Assembly: GCF_021310995.1 (NCBI RefSeq) | Contig: NZ_CP054151.1 | Coordinates: 847,501-911,500, forward strand | Direction: 5' to 3' | DNA from: Agrobacterium vaccinii | GTDB lineage: Bacteria; Pseudomonadota; Alphaproteobacteria; Rhizobiales; Rhizobiaceae | Length of the DNA stretch: 64,000 nt | Translations under genes and position numbers: made by a program | Shown: piece by piece, positions 27,813 to 37,225 of the stretch | Position numbering within the stretch: position 1 is the stretch's first letter | Layout of the letters: each line of letters opens with the position of its first letter | Notes under the pieces: model-generated | Database searches by the model: none | Seen by the model: the letters and a program-made list of their open reading frames with translations, nothing else | Told to the model about the DNA's origin: nothing

Positions 27813-28970
27813 GTGTCCATCGCCACTGACGTCAGCCGCCACCTCGCTGACCTCGTCGCTTTCCCAACCGTCAGCGCCGTCTCCAACCTCACCCTGCTGG
27901 ATCACCTCGAAACCGCCGTTGCGCCCTTCGGCGCAAGGCTACGCCGCTTTCCCAATGCAGAAGGTGACAAGGCAAACCTGCTGGTCTCGATTGGCCCGGA
28001 CGCCCCCGGCGGTATCGTCTTCAGCGGCCACACGGATGTCGTTCCAGTTACTGGCCAAGCCTGGAGCGGAGACCCGTGGGTCTTGCGCCAGAACGGTTCG
28101 CGAGTCATCGGACGAGGCGCGACCGATATGAAGGGCTTTCTCGCCTGCTGCCTGACGGCTTTGCCCGCAATCGCTGCGCGACCCTTGAAACGCCCTGTTC
28201 ATCTGGCTTTTTCCTACGATGAGGAAGTGGGCTGCACCGGCGTGGGCTCCATGGCCGAGTGGATCGGCAAAAGCGGGCTTGCGCCACAAATGGCTATCAT
28301 CGGTGAAGCCACAGCCATGGATGTCGTTTCGGCACACAAGGGCGGCCTCATCGGCTGGGCACGCGTGCGCGGCAAACCCGGCCATTCTTCGCAGCCTGAT
28401 CGCTACGTCAACGCGGTCATGGCCGCTGCCGAGCTGATTTCCGAGATCAACAGGATTCGCGCCGATATGCGCAACGGGCCGCAATTCGAGGGCCTTGATC
28501 CGCCCTATTCCACCATTCAGGTCAACCAGATCAAAGGTGGGCTGCATGGCAACATCGTAGCCGAGACTTGCGACTTTTTCTGGGAGATGCGGATCATTCC
28601 GGGTGAGGATGACTACGCAGTTCTCGATCGCATCAAGCGTTACGCATCCGATGTCATCGAGCCCGCCATGAAAGCCGTGGACCCGGATTGCGGCGTCAGC
28701 ATCGAGGTTCAGGCCCGCATACCCGGCCTCAAACCCGAAGCCGAAACGTTGACAAGCAAGGTGCTCGATCTTCTTGATAAGCCATCACCGCGCTATGTCT
28801 CCTATGGTACGGAGGCCGGTATCTTCCAGCTGGCCGGCACACCGTCCTTCGTCGTCGGTCCCGGCGATATTGCCGATGCCCACCAGCCGGATGAAGGCAT
28901 CGAAATTTCTGAACTGGAACGCTGCGTCGCCTTTCTCGACCGTCTCGGCGAAAGCTGCTGCCATGCGTAA
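27813..28970 (+). CDS. M20-family acetylornithine deacetylase (ArgE-like)
   Basis: This is a 385-residue zinc hydrolase of the ArgE/DapE group. It shows the metal-site motifs SGHTDVVPV, GRGATDMKGFLA and the catalytic DEEVGCTG. It cleaves the acyl group from an N-acylated amino acid; acetylornithine is the best-known substrate, but placement in a transport operon argues for a catabolic role on an imported N-acyl amino acid. A GTG start at 27813 follows GGGGAGA. The next gene starts 21 bases after its stop. Confidence 0.87.
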   Translation: MSIATDVSRHLADLVAFPTVSAVSNLTLLDHLETAVAPFGARLRRFPNAEGDKANLLVSIGPDAPGGIVFSGHTDVVPVTGQAWSGDPWVLRQNGSRVIGRGATDMKGFLACCLTALPAIAARPLKRPVHLAFSYDEEVGCTGVGSMAEWIGKSGLAPQMAIIGEATAMDVVSAHKGGLIGWARVRGKPGHSSQPDRYVNAVMAAAELISEINRIRADMRNGPQFEGLDPPYSTIQVNQIKGGLHGNIVAETCDFFWEMRIIPGEDDYAVLDRIKRYASDVIEPAMKAVDPDCGVSIEVQARIPGLKPEAETLTSKVLDLLDKPSPRYVSYGTEAGIFQLAGTPSFVVGPGDIADAHQPDEGIEISELERCVAFLDRLGESCCHA

Positions 28971-28991
28971 TCTCAAAACAAGGACCAGAGC

Positions 28992-30386
28992 ATGAACCAG
29001 ACCCTGTCATCGCGCGAGAATGCCATTACCAGGGCACTCGATCAGCTCTCGGATGGCTCCTTCGAGGCCACCATGCGCCGCCGTGTGGCCATCCAGTCGG
29101 CCAGCCGTCTCAAGGAGCGCAAGGCCGATCTCGAACGCTATCTGAATGAGGAAATGCAGCCGCATTTCGAGCGCATGGGTTTCACGACGACCCTCCTGCA
29201 TGACGACGCGGCACCCGGTCCGTTTCTGCTGGCGCAGCGCATTGAAAATCCTGATTTCCTCACGATCCTGCAATATGGCCACGGCGATGTCGTCGCCGGT
29301 CTGGATGGGCAATGGGCGGAGGGCCTCACACCTTTCGAGATGACGGAGCGCGATGGCAATTGGTATGGGCGCGGCACCGCCGACAACAAGGGCCAGCATT
29401 CGATCAACATGGCGGCCGTCGAGGCCGTGCTTGCGACTCGTGGCTCCCTTGGCTTGAACCTCAAATACCTCATCGAAATGGGTGAAGAGTCCGGCTCACC
29501 GGGTCTTGATACCGTCTGCGAACGCAATCGCGATTTGCTAAAGGCAGATGTGCTGATCGCGTCTGACGGCCCGCGATTGGCACTCAATCAACCGACGATC
29601 TTTCTCGGCGCACGCGGCGGCCTATCCTTCCACATGGAGGTCAACGCCCGCGAAGACTTCCAGCATTCCGGCAATTGGGGCGGCCTGCTGGCCAATCCCG
29701 GCATCGAGCTTTGCCACGCCATCACCGAACTCGTCAGCCGCACCGGCCAGATCAAGGTGCCGGAAATGACACCTGGTCATATCCCTGAAAACGTGCGCGC
29801 TGCACTCACGCGCTGCCATATCGCGCCGACGGCGGGTGATCCTTCCATCGAGGAATGGTGGGGCGAACCGGGGCTCACGTCTGAAGAAAAAGTCTTCGCC
29901 TGGTCGTCCTTCGAGGTGATGGAGATGGAATGCGGCAATCTTGCCCAGCCGCTTTACGCCATTCCGCCCAAGGCGCGCGCGCGTATGCAACTGCGCTTTC
30001 CGGTCAATGTCGATTACGCGGCGGTGGTCCCGGCTGTTCGGCGCGTACTGAAGGACGCCGGCTATGATCGTGTGGTCGTCACCGATCCATCCGACGCAAT
30101 CTTTCCGGCCAGCCGTCTTGACCCTGATCATCCCTGGGTGCGCCGCGTCGCCGCCTCCATCGAAAAGACGACCGGCACGCCGCCCGCCATCCTGCCCAAT
30201 CTCGGCGGCTCCCTGCCCAACAATATCTTTTCGGATCAACTCGGCCTGCCGACGGTCTGGATTCCGCATTCCTACCCCGGCTGCCTGCAACACGCCGCCA
30301 ACGAACATCTGCCCGTCAGCATCGTGCGCGAAGGCCTCGCGATCATGGCCGGGCTTTATTACGATCTTGGACAACCAAACTCATAA
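28992..30386 (+). CDS. M20-family dipeptidase-like hydrolase
   Basis: This 464-residue protein has M20 metallopeptidase motifs YGHGDVV, GRGTADNKGQH and EMGEESGSPG, with a lid domain in the middle. Its length matches M20 dipeptidases of the carnosinase/CNDP-like group better than ArgE. It could hydrolyse the dipeptide or another amide bond of the imported compound. It follows the ArgE-like gene closely (AAGGA before the ATG) and precedes an aminotransferase, so it fits the same operon. Confidence 0.85.
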   Translation: MNQTLSSRENAITRALDQLSDGSFEATMRRRVAIQSASRLKERKADLERYLNEEMQPHFERMGFTTTLLHDDAAPGPFLLAQRIENPDFLTILQYGHGDVVAGLDGQWAEGLTPFEMTERDGNWYGRGTADNKGQHSINMAAVEAVLATRGSLGLNLKYLIEMGEESGSPGLDTVCERNRDLLKADVLIASDGPRLALNQPTIFLGARGGLSFHMEVNAREDFQHSGNWGGLLANPGIELCHAITELVSRTGQIKVPEMTPGHIPENVRAALTRCHIAPTAGDPSIEEWWGEPGLTSEEKVFAWSSFEVMEMECGNLAQPLYAIPPKARARMQLRFPVNVDYAAVVPAVRRVLKDAGYDRVVVTDPSDAIFPASRLDPDHPWVRRVAASIEKTTGTPPAILPNLGGSLPNNIFSDQLGLPTVWIPHSYPGCLQHAANEHLPVSIVREGLAIMAGLYYDLGQPNS

Positions 30387-30433
30387 CCATATGCCCCGAT
30401 GAAACGGGGACACGTCACGAAAGGGAGAACCAC

Positions 30434-31639
30434 ATGTCTTTCATGGACAGTCAGATTGCGGCGAAGAACCGCGCATTGACCGCTTTCAGCGGCATCCGGG
30501 ACCAGATCAAGGACTTGCACACCGAAAATATCGCGGCGCTTGCCGTGCGCGCCGCCAAGCTCGAAGACGTCATCGCGCTCTGGTATGGCGAAGGCGATAT
30601 GGTCACGCCCTCCTTCATCCGCGAAGCCGCCAAGAAGGCGCTGGATGACGGCGAAACCTTCTATGTGCCGGATATGCGCGGCACCAACAAGCTCAAGGCC
30701 GCCCTCAGCGAATACCAGTCGAAACTGCACGGTCGCAACATCGATCTGGCCTGCACCACCGTCGCGCCGGGCGGCATGCAGGCGCTTTACATCGCGCTGG
30801 CCCTGATTGCCGAGGTCGGCACGAATGTCGTCTACGTCGCGCCGCAGTGGCCCAATATTCATAACGCCATCCATCTGCTGGGTGCAGAGCCGCGCCCTGT
30901 CTCGCTTGATTACGATAATGGCTGGCATCTGGATCTGGACAAGCTGTTTGCCTCCTGCGACGCTCGCACCCGCGCCATCTTCCTCTCCACCCCCGCCAAC
31001 CCAACAGGCTGGACGGCGACGGCAGAAGAAATGGCGGCGCTGCTGGAGTTCAGCCGCCGTACCGGCATCTGGATCATCTCGGACGAGGTCTATGGACGGC
31101 TTTATTTCAAGGGCAATGTCGCGCCCTCCCTGCTGCCGATTTCCGATGAAGAAGATCGCGTCATCACCATCAACAGCTTCTCCAAGGCATGGGCGATGAC
31201 CGGCTGGCGCGTGGGCTGGCTGACCCACCCGAAAAGCGTGGCAGATCAGGTGGCGGCGATGACGCAATATATCAATAGCGGCACCTCGCCGATTATTCAG
31301 GCAGGGGCGGTGGCTGCCATCGAGCAAGGTGAGCCACTCGTGGCCGACATTCGCGACCGTGTGAAAACCGGTCTGGATATCGTCTATGACGGCCTGTCGC
31401 AGATCAATTCCATCATCCTGCCCGAAAAGCCGCAAGGCGGCATGTATGCCTTCTTCAGTTTGGACGGCGTGCCGGATGCCCGTGAAGCCTGCACCATGAT
31501 CCTGGAAAAGGCACGCGTTGGGCTCGCCCCCGGCCACCTCTTCGGCGACGTTTCCAACGGCTTCATCCGGCTTTGCGTGTTCCGCGATCATGCGCGCCTG
31601 AAGACCGCCGTAGACCGCATGGTCGAAGCATTGCGCTGA
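30434..31639 (+). CDS. PLP-dependent aminotransferase, class I/II
   Basis: This is a 401-residue fold-type I aminotransferase. The PLP lysine lies in NSFSKAWAMTGWRVGWL; NPTGWT and SDEVYGRLYF match the cofactor ring and phosphate site. It should transfer the amino group of the released amino acid to a 2-oxo acid. The start follows AAAGGGAGAA. It precedes a flavin dehydrogenase that works on 2-hydroxy acids, so the two together could interconvert amino, oxo and hydroxy acids. Donor specificity is unknown. Confidence 0.88.
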   Translation: MSFMDSQIAAKNRALTAFSGIRDQIKDLHTENIAALAVRAAKLEDVIALWYGEGDMVTPSFIREAAKKALDDGETFYVPDMRGTNKLKAALSEYQSKLHGRNIDLACTTVAPGGMQALYIALALIAEVGTNVVYVAPQWPNIHNAIHLLGAEPRPVSLDYDNGWHLDLDKLFASCDARTRAIFLSTPANPTGWTATAEEMAALLEFSRRTGIWIISDEVYGRLYFKGNVAPSLLPISDEEDRVITINSFSKAWAMTGWRVGWLTHPKSVADQVAAMTQYINSGTSPIIQAGAVAAIEQGEPLVADIRDRVKTGLDIVYDGLSQINSIILPEKPQGGMYAFFSLDGVPDAREACTMILEKARVGLAPGHLFGDVSNGFIRLCVFRDHARLKTAVDRMVEALR

Positions 31640-31703
31640 CGAGACCAAAGGCTTGGCTGCGTTGCGCGTGGCCAAGCCAAGCCAACCGAGGGGAAGAGTG
31701 GCC

Positions 31704-33104
31704 ATGGCGAGTGATTTTCTGGAAAGCCTGAAAGCCGAACTCGGCTCCGATGTGGCGTTTGGTTCGGAGATTCCGGCCCGGTTTCACACGGATTGGTCCG
31801 GCATGACCCCAGTCGTACCATTGGCGTTGGTTCGGCCAAGAACCACAGAACAGGTGTCGCAGACGCTCAAACTCTGCAATCAGTACAAGATCCCCGTCAC
31901 GCCGCAAGGTGGCCTGACGGGTCTTGCAGGTGGTGCGCGACCCATCGAAGGCGGCGTGGCATTGTCGCTCGACCGGATGAATGCGATCGAAGAGATTGAT
32001 ACGGTCATGGCAACCATGACCGTCCAGGCCGGGGTACCACTGGGTGTCGCACAGAAAGCTGCCGAACATGCTGGCCTTTTTCTCGGCCTTGATCTCGGCG
32101 CCCGCGATAGCTGCGTCATCGGCGGCAACCTTGCGACCAATGCCGGAGGCAACCGCGTCATTCGCTTCGGCATGGCGCGGGAGCATGTGCTTGGGTTGGA
32201 GGTCGTTCTGCCGGATGGCACCATCGTCACGTCGCTCAACAAGATGTTGAAAAACAATGCGGGCTATGATCTCAAGCACATGTTCATCGGCTCGGAAGGA
32301 ACACTCGGCATCATCACCCGTGCCGTCCTGCGGCTTCAGGCAAAGCCAGCCGATCTGGCGAGCGCCTTTTGCGGCTGCCCGGATTTTTCCTCGATGCTTG
32401 AATTGCTGAAGAGCGCACGCCAGCGTCTGGGGTCTGCGCTGACCTCGTTCGAAGTCATGTGGCCAAGCTTTTACGATTTCATGACCGGAAACCTGCCGCA
32501 TCTGCGCCGCGCCTTTACTCATCCGCACGGCATCTATGTACTGATCGAAGCGGCGGGTCACGATGCCGATGATAATCGCGCGTCTCTCGAGGAACTGCTT
32601 GGCGAAGCACTTGAAGCGGGCTCCGTGTCCGACGCCATCCTGCCATCGTCAGAGCGAGAGGCTCAGTCTCTCTGGGCCGTGCGCGAAAGCGTGTCGGAAT
32701 ATGGCAAGCTGATGGGTCCGATGACAGCCTTCGATGTCGGCGTGCCAACCAGTGCCGCAGGCGAACTCGTGGATGAAATCGAAGCCGCTGTAAAGCACCG
32801 CTGGCCGGATGCAATCGGTCTGAGCTACGGCCATATCGGCGACAGCAACCTGCATTTCGTCTGCAACATTCCCTCTGCCGGGCAGCAACAGCCACACAAG
32901 GAGATTACCGAACTGGTCTTCAATTTCGTTGCGACCAGAGGCGGCACCATCTCTGCGGAACACGGCATCGGCCTATTGAAGAAGCCGTATCTGAACCTTT
33001 CCCGTACGCCGGAAGAACTGGCTATGATGGCAACGATCAAGCGTGCGGTCGACCCCAACAACATCATGAACCCGGGCAAAGTGTTCGACTGTCCTCCTCT
33101 CTGA
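31704..33104 (+). CDS. FAD-linked 2-hydroxyacid dehydrogenase (GlcD/D-2-hydroxyglutarate dehydrogenase type)
   Basis: This 466-residue protein has a PCMH-type FAD-binding domain (VTPQGGLTGLAGGARPIEGG, GGNLATNAGGNRVIRFGM) and the C-terminal FAD-oxidase domain ending in GGTISAEHGIGLLKKPYL. Such enzymes oxidise D-2-hydroxy acids (D-lactate, glycolate, D-2-hydroxyglutarate) and pass electrons to a quinone or ETF. The ATG at 31704 follows GAGGGGAAGAG; a longer frame from 31653 lacks support. It is the last gene of the IclR-linked run. Confidence 0.87.
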   Translation: MASDFLESLKAELGSDVAFGSEIPARFHTDWSGMTPVVPLALVRPRTTEQVSQTLKLCNQYKIPVTPQGGLTGLAGGARPIEGGVALSLDRMNAIEEIDTVMATMTVQAGVPLGVAQKAAEHAGLFLGLDLGARDSCVIGGNLATNAGGNRVIRFGMAREHVLGLEVVLPDGTIVTSLNKMLKNNAGYDLKHMFIGSEGTLGIITRAVLRLQAKPADLASAFCGCPDFSSMLELLKSARQRLGSALTSFEVMWPSFYDFMTGNLPHLRRAFTHPHGIYVLIEAAGHDADDNRASLEELLGEALEAGSVSDAILPSSEREAQSLWAVRESVSEYGKLMGPMTAFDVGVPTSAAGELVDEIEAAVKHRWPDAIGLSYGHIGDSNLHFVCNIPSAGQQQPHKEITELVFNFVATRGGTISAEHGIGLLKKPYLNLSRTPEELAMMATIKRAVDPNNIMNPGKVFDCPPL

Positions 33105-33131
33105 GGCGTCATCCGTCCAAGTGTCCAATCA

Positions 33132-33155
33132 AATTAGTTTAAACATAAACTAATT
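33132..33155. promoter_or_regulatory. Perfect inverted repeat, candidate operator of the aroyl-CoA operon
   Basis: AATTAGTTTA at 33132-33141 and TAAACTAATT at 33146-33155 are perfect inverted arms with a four-base spacer, AACA. The site is centred about 35 bases upstream of a -35 element. Part of it, AATTAGT-N7-TAAACT, recurs at the same spacing before the aryl-CoA ligase gene (40158-40177). A MarR or LysR-type protein is a plausible binder. Confidence 0.65.
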
Positions 33156-33177
33156 CATGAAATCGATCCTGTTTCGG

Positions 33178-33206
33178 TTGACAACAGAGAATTGCAAACT
33201 TACTTT
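33178..33206 (+). promoter_or_regulatory. Promoter of the aroyl-CoA hydroxylase operon
   Basis: TTGACA at 33178-33183 and TACTTT at 33201-33206 are 17 bases apart, a strong sigma-70 match. Transcription would start near 33213, about 50 bases before the hydroxylase ATG at 33262. Confidence 0.65.
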
Positions 33207-33261
33207 AACCTTCAAATAAATATCTGCCTCGACGCTTTAGTCGAAAACCGTGGAGGGTCAC

Positions 33262-35574
33262 ATGCGTATCGTCTGTGTTGGTGGAGGTCCTGCGGGACTG
33301 TATTTCGCACTGTTGATGAAGAAGTTGCATCCCGAGCATCAGGTGACGGTGGTGGAGCGCAACCGTCCCTATGACACCTTCGGATGGGGCGTTGTGTTTT
33401 CCGATCAGACCATGGCGTCGATGCAGGTCTGGGACAAGGACAGTGCCGACGAAATCCAGCAGGCGTTCAACCACTGGGACGATATCGAGGTCCTGTTCAA
33501 GGGCACCCGCCAGCGCACCACCGGCCACGGTTTCGTCGGCATCGGTCGCAAGAAACTGCTCAACATTCTTCAGGTACGTTGCGAAGCGTTGGGTGTCGAG
33601 CTTGTGTTCGAGACCGAAGTTCAAAGCGATCTGGATTATCCTGACGCCGATCTCCTGATCGTGTCGGATGGTCTCAACTCCAAAATCCGCAACAAGTATC
33701 AAGAGATTTTCGAGCCCGATCTGGTGGTGCGGCCAAACCGTTACATCTGGCTTGGCACCAACAAGCTGTTCGACGCCTTCACCTTCGATTTCCGTAAGAC
33801 GGATCACGGCTGGTTCCAGGCGCATATCTACAAGTTCGATGAGAACACATCGACCTTCATCATCGAAACGACGGAAGAGGCCTATCAGGCCCACGGCCTC
33901 GGTGAGATGGACCAGCAGCAATCGATCGACTTCTGCCAGGACCTGTTTGCCGAGACGCTCGAGGGTTCCGAGTTGATGACCAATGCGCGCCACATGCGTG
34001 GCAGCGCCTGGCTGAACTTTACCCGGTTGATCTGCGGCAAGTGGAGCCATTTCAACGGCAACTCCCACGTGGTGCTGATGGGTGATGCCGCCCACACCGC
34101 CCATTTTGCCATCGGCTCCGGCACCAAGCTTGCCATCGATGACGCTATCGAGCTGGCCAACCAGTTCAACAAGGCCGGTCACGGCAAGGACAGCATTCCC
34201 GACGTTCTGAAAACCTATGAGGACATCCGCCGCGTCGATGTCGCCCGTATCCAGAATGCGGCGCGCAATGCCATGGAATGGTTCGAAGTGGTGGGCCAGC
34301 GTTATGCCGATACGCTTCCGCCCGAACAGTTCATGTATTCGATGCTGACCCGCTCGCAGCGTATTAGCCATGAAAATCTGCGCCTGCGCGACAAGGAGTG
34401 GCTGGAAGGCTATGAGCACTGGTTTGCCCAGCAATCCGGCCTTCAGGTAAAGGACAATGAGCGCTGCCTGCCGCCGATGTTCACGCCCTACACGCTGCGC
34501 GGCACCACGCTTGCCAACCGCATCGTCGTGTCGCCGATGGCGATGTACTCGGCGACCGATGGTTTGATAGACGACTTCCATATGGTGCATCTGGGCGCAC
34601 GCGCCATGGGTGGCGCCGGTCTCGTCTTTGCCGAAATGACCTGCGTATCGCCCGATGCCCGCATTACCCCCGGTTGCCTGGGGCTGTGGAACGACGAGCA
34701 GATTGCCGGTTGGAAACGGTTCGTGGATTTTGCACATGCCAACAGCGCCGCCAAGGTCGGCATTCAGCTCGGCCATGCCGGGCGCAAGGGTGCGACGAAA
34801 CTGGCCTGGGAAGGCATCGACCAGCCGCTGGAAACCGGCGCATGGCCGCTGTTTTCGGCGTCAGCCATACCCTATCTGAAACACAGTGTCGTTCCCAAGG
34901 CGATGGACCGGGCCGATATGGACCGCGTCAAGGCCGACTTCGTGGCCGCAACCAAGCGCGCGGCTGAAACCGGCGCGGACTGGCTGGAACTGCACTGCGC
35001 CCACGGCTATCTGTTGTCCAGCTTCCTGTCGCCGCTCACCAATCTGCGTGAAGATGAATATGGTGGCAGCCATGAGAATATGGCGCGCTATCCGCTGGAG
35101 GTGTTTGCCGCCGTGCGTGCAGCCTGGCCCGAGGACAAGCCAATTTCGGTTCGCCTCTCCTGCCATGACTGGGCCGAGGGCGGCAACACGCCTGAGGATG
35201 CGGCCATCTATGCCCAGATGTTCAAGGATGCGGGTGCGGACCTGATCGACTGCTCGTCCGGTCAGGTATCGAAAGAAGAAAAGCCGGTTTATGGCCGCCT
35301 CTTCCAGACGCCGTTCTCGGACAAGATACGCAACGAAATCGGCATCCCGACCATCGCCGTCGGTGCGATCTCGGAGGCCGACCACGCCAACTCCATCATC
35401 TCGGCAGGTCGTGCGGATCTCTGCGCCGTTGCCCGTCCGCATCTTGCCGATCCATCCTGGGCTCTGCACGAAGCCGCCAAGATCGGCCTGAAATCCGTGG
35501 CATGGCCGAAGCAATACATGTCTGCGAAAGCGCAATACGAAGCCAATCTCGACCGCGCAGCGGCGGCAAAGTGA
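33262..35574 (+). CDS. Bifunctional aroyl-CoA monooxygenase/old-yellow-enzyme reductase (salicylyl-CoA 5-hydroxylase / 2-aminobenzoyl-CoA monooxygenase type)
   Basis: This 770-residue protein joins two flavoprotein modules. Residues 1-~390 form an FAD monooxygenase domain: VGGGPAGLYFA at the N-terminus and LMGDAAHTAHFAIGSGTKLAIDDA later. Residues ~400-765 form an FMN-dependent old-yellow-enzyme domain with VSPMAMYSATDG, IQLGHAGRKG and the HCAHGYLLSSFLSP and YGGSHENMARYP segments. This fusion is known from salicylyl-CoA 5-hydroxylase and 2-aminobenzoyl-CoA monooxygenase/reductase, which act on ortho-substituted benzoyl-CoA. The ATG at 33262 follows GGAGG. The aryl-CoA ligase encoded nearby supports a CoA-thioester substrate. 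Anthraniloyl-CoA is favoured by the RidA-family gene downstream; salicylyl-CoA remains possible. Confidence 0.85.
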   Translation: MRIVCVGGGPAGLYFALLMKKLHPEHQVTVVERNRPYDTFGWGVVFSDQTMASMQVWDKDSADEIQQAFNHWDDIEVLFKGTRQRTTGHGFVGIGRKKLLNILQVRCEALGVELVFETEVQSDLDYPDADLLIVSDGLNSKIRNKYQEIFEPDLVVRPNRYIWLGTNKLFDAFTFDFRKTDHGWFQAHIYKFDENTSTFIIETTEEAYQAHGLGEMDQQQSIDFCQDLFAETLEGSELMTNARHMRGSAWLNFTRLICGKWSHFNGNSHVVLMGDAAHTAHFAIGSGTKLAIDDAIELANQFNKAGHGKDSIPDVLKTYEDIRRVDVARIQNAARNAMEWFEVVGQRYADTLPPEQFMYSMLTRSQRISHENLRLRDKEWLEGYEHWFAQQSGLQVKDNERCLPPMFTPYTLRGTTLANRIVVSPMAMYSATDGLIDDFHMVHLGARAMGGAGLVFAEMTCVSPDARITPGCLGLWNDEQIAGWKRFVDFAHANSAAKVGIQLGHAGRKGATKLAWEGIDQPLETGAWPLFSASAIPYLKHSVVPKAMDRADMDRVKADFVAATKRAAETGADWLELHCAHGYLLSSFLSPLTNLREDEYGGSHENMARYPLEVFAAVRAAWPEDKPISVRLSCHDWAEGGNTPEDAAIYAQMFKDAGADLIDCSSGQVSKEEKPVYGRLFQTPFSDKIRNEIGIPTIAVGAISEADHANSIISAGRADLCAVARPHLADPSWALHEAAKIGLKSVAWPKQYMSAKAQYEANLDRAAAAK

Positions 35575-35581
35575 GGTCGGC

Positions 35582-36367
35582 ATGGTAACGCAGACCCTTG
35601 CAGGCCGCCATGCGCTGGTGACAGGAGCCGGAAGCGGCATCGGTGCGGCGATTGCCATGACGCTGGCCAAGGCTGGAGCGAAGGTCACGCTGGCCGGTCG
35701 CCGTCGTCAGCCGCTGGAGGATGTGGCCGCTGCCATTGGCGGCGACTGCCTTGTTCTTGATGGTTTCGATGTCACCCAGCCGGACGCGATTGCCAAGGGC
35801 ATGGAGACGGCGCGAGCAACATTCGGGCCGGTCTCTATTCTCGTCAACAATGCCGGTGAAGCGCCGAGTGCCTCGTTCGAGAAGACCACACTCGACATGT
35901 GGAGCCATGTTCTGTCAGTCGATCTCACCGGGGTTTTCAACGTCACGCAGGCAACGCTTGCCGATCTGAAGACGCACGGCGCGGGCGCGCGCATCATCAA
36001 CGTCGCCTCGACAGCAGGTTTGACGGGTTATGCCTACGTATCCGCCTATTGCGCTGCAAAGCATGGCGTTATCGGCATGACGCGGGCGCTTGCGCTGGAA
36101 CTGGCCAAAAAGGGCGTGACCGTCAATGCCGTCTGCCCTGGTTTTACCGATACGCCGATCATTCAGCACTCGCTGGAGACCATCATGGAAAAGACCGGTC
36201 GCAGCCGCGATCACGCCTTGGCCGAGTTCACCAAGTCAAACCCTCAGGGACGCCTGATCCAGCCGCAGGAAGTGGCCGACACCGTGCTGTGGCTTGCCTC
36301 ACCGGGGGCTGGCTCCATCACGGGCCAAGCCATCGCGGTTGCCGGCGGCGAAATCATGGTTGGTTGA
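35582..36367 (+). CDS. Short-chain dehydrogenase/reductase
   Basis: This is a 261-residue classical SDR. VTGAGSGIGAAIA binds the nucleotide, VNNAGEAP is the structural NNAG motif, and YVSAYCAAKHG holds the catalytic Tyr and Lys. It starts seven bases after the monooxygenase stop and is followed by a thioesterase gene. In an aroyl-CoA pathway it could oxidise or reduce a ring carbonyl or hydroxyl of the CoA-bound intermediate, but the actual substrate is unknown. Confidence 0.9.
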   Translation: MVTQTLAGRHALVTGAGSGIGAAIAMTLAKAGAKVTLAGRRRQPLEDVAAAIGGDCLVLDGFDVTQPDAIAKGMETARATFGPVSILVNNAGEAPSASFEKTTLDMWSHVLSVDLTGVFNVTQATLADLKTHGAGARIINVASTAGLTGYAYVSAYCAAKHGVIGMTRALALELAKKGVTVNAVCPGFTDTPIIQHSLETIMEKTGRSRDHALAEFTKSNPQGRLIQPQEVADTVLWLASPGAGSITGQAIAVAGGEIMVG

Positions 36368-36390
36368 GCGAGAAAGAAGCGAGAGGACAC

Positions 36391-36810
36391 ATGCCTTTTA
36401 CCCACTCCAAGCCGATGCGTTTTGGCGATTGCGACCTCACCGGCATCGCCTACCATCCGGCCTATCTGTCCATGCTGGTCGATGTCAACGAGGCGATGTT
36501 CGCTTCCTTTGGCGTGACCTGGAAAGAGATCATGTTCGAGCGCAAGCTGGGCTTGCCGACCGTGACCATGAACCTCGAATTCAAAAAGCCCGCCGTCTAC
36601 GGCGATGTGCTGGATTTTGCCGTCCACGTGCGTTCCATCGGTCGCGCCTCGCTCGATCTGGAAACCATCGTCACGGTACGCGGTGACATCATCTGGACGG
36701 TGCGTCAGCGCATCGTGATGACCTCATTGACCGACCATAAATCCCATCCCTGGCCCGACGACATTCGCGCAGGCCTGACACGTTATCTGGAGCCAAAACA
36801 TGATGCATGA
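36391..36810 (+). CDS. 4HBT-family acyl-CoA thioesterase
   Basis: This 139-residue hot-dog-fold protein has the 4-hydroxybenzoyl-CoA thioesterase-like segment FGDCDLTGIAYHPAYL with the expected acidic residue. It likely hydrolyses the hydroxylated aroyl-CoA to the free acid and CoA. The ATG at 36391 follows GAGAGGA; the open frame extends upstream to 35899 only as a shadow of the SDR gene. The last eleven bases overlap the RidA-family gene, so the two are coupled. Confidence 0.85.
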   Translation: MPFTHSKPMRFGDCDLTGIAYHPAYLSMLVDVNEAMFASFGVTWKEIMFERKLGLPTVTMNLEFKKPAVYGDVLDFAVHVRSIGRASLDLETIVTVRGDIIWTVRQRIVMTSLTDHKSHPWPDDIRAGLTRYLEPKHDA

Positions 36811-37198
36811 AATCATCCAACCGGACGGTTGGGCAAAGCCCATCGGCTATTCCAACGGTATCAGCGCCCGTGGCCGCATCGTTCAGGTCGGCGGACAGAT
36901 TGGCTGGGATGCGCATTGCCAGTTCCATTCCGATGACTTTGTCGATCAGGTTCGCCAGACGCTTTTGAACATCGTCAGCGTGCTGGAGGCTGCCAATGCC
37001 AAGCCTGAGCATCTCATTCAGATGACGTGGTACTTCACCGATCGCGAAGCCTACAAATCCCGCATGCGGGAAATCGGTGCCGTCTACCGTGAGATCATTG
37101 GCCGTCACTTTCCGCCCATGGCTGCCGTGCAAGTCGTGGCGCTAATGGAAGATCGCGCCAAGATCGAGATTCAGTCGCTCGCCGTCGTGCCGGACTGA
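36800..37198 (+). CDS. RidA/YjgF-family protein, possible aminomuconate-type deaminase
   Basis: This is a 132-residue protein of the RidA superfamily with VGGQIGWDAH, a long amphipathic helix around residues 45-65, and the C-terminal PPMAAVQVVALMEDRAKIEIQSLAVV. RidA proteins hydrolyse enamines and imines, and close relatives include 2-aminomuconate deaminases of aminophenol and anthranilate routes. In this operon it would remove ammonia from an aminated ring-cleavage product, which is the main reason to favour an amino-substituted substrate. A second Met codon follows the first, so the start may be 36803. Confidence 0.83.
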   Translation: MMHEIIQPDGWAKPIGYSNGISARGRIVQVGGQIGWDAHCQFHSDDFVDQVRQTLLNIVSVLEAANAKPEHLIQMTWYFTDREAYKSRMREIGAVYREIIGRHFPPMAAVQVVALMEDRAKIEIQSLAVVPD

Positions 37199-37225
37199 CA
37201 AACGTTCAAAGAGGAGGAGAATTCG

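Noticed and set aside
30359..31705. Minus-strand open frame of 448 codons opposite the aminotransferase
   Set aside because: It is a shadow of a gene with complete PLP motifs.
33205..34776. Minus-strand open frame of 523 codons opposite the aroyl-CoA hydroxylase
   Set aside because: It is antisense to a strongly conserved two-domain flavoenzyme and has no supporting start or motif.
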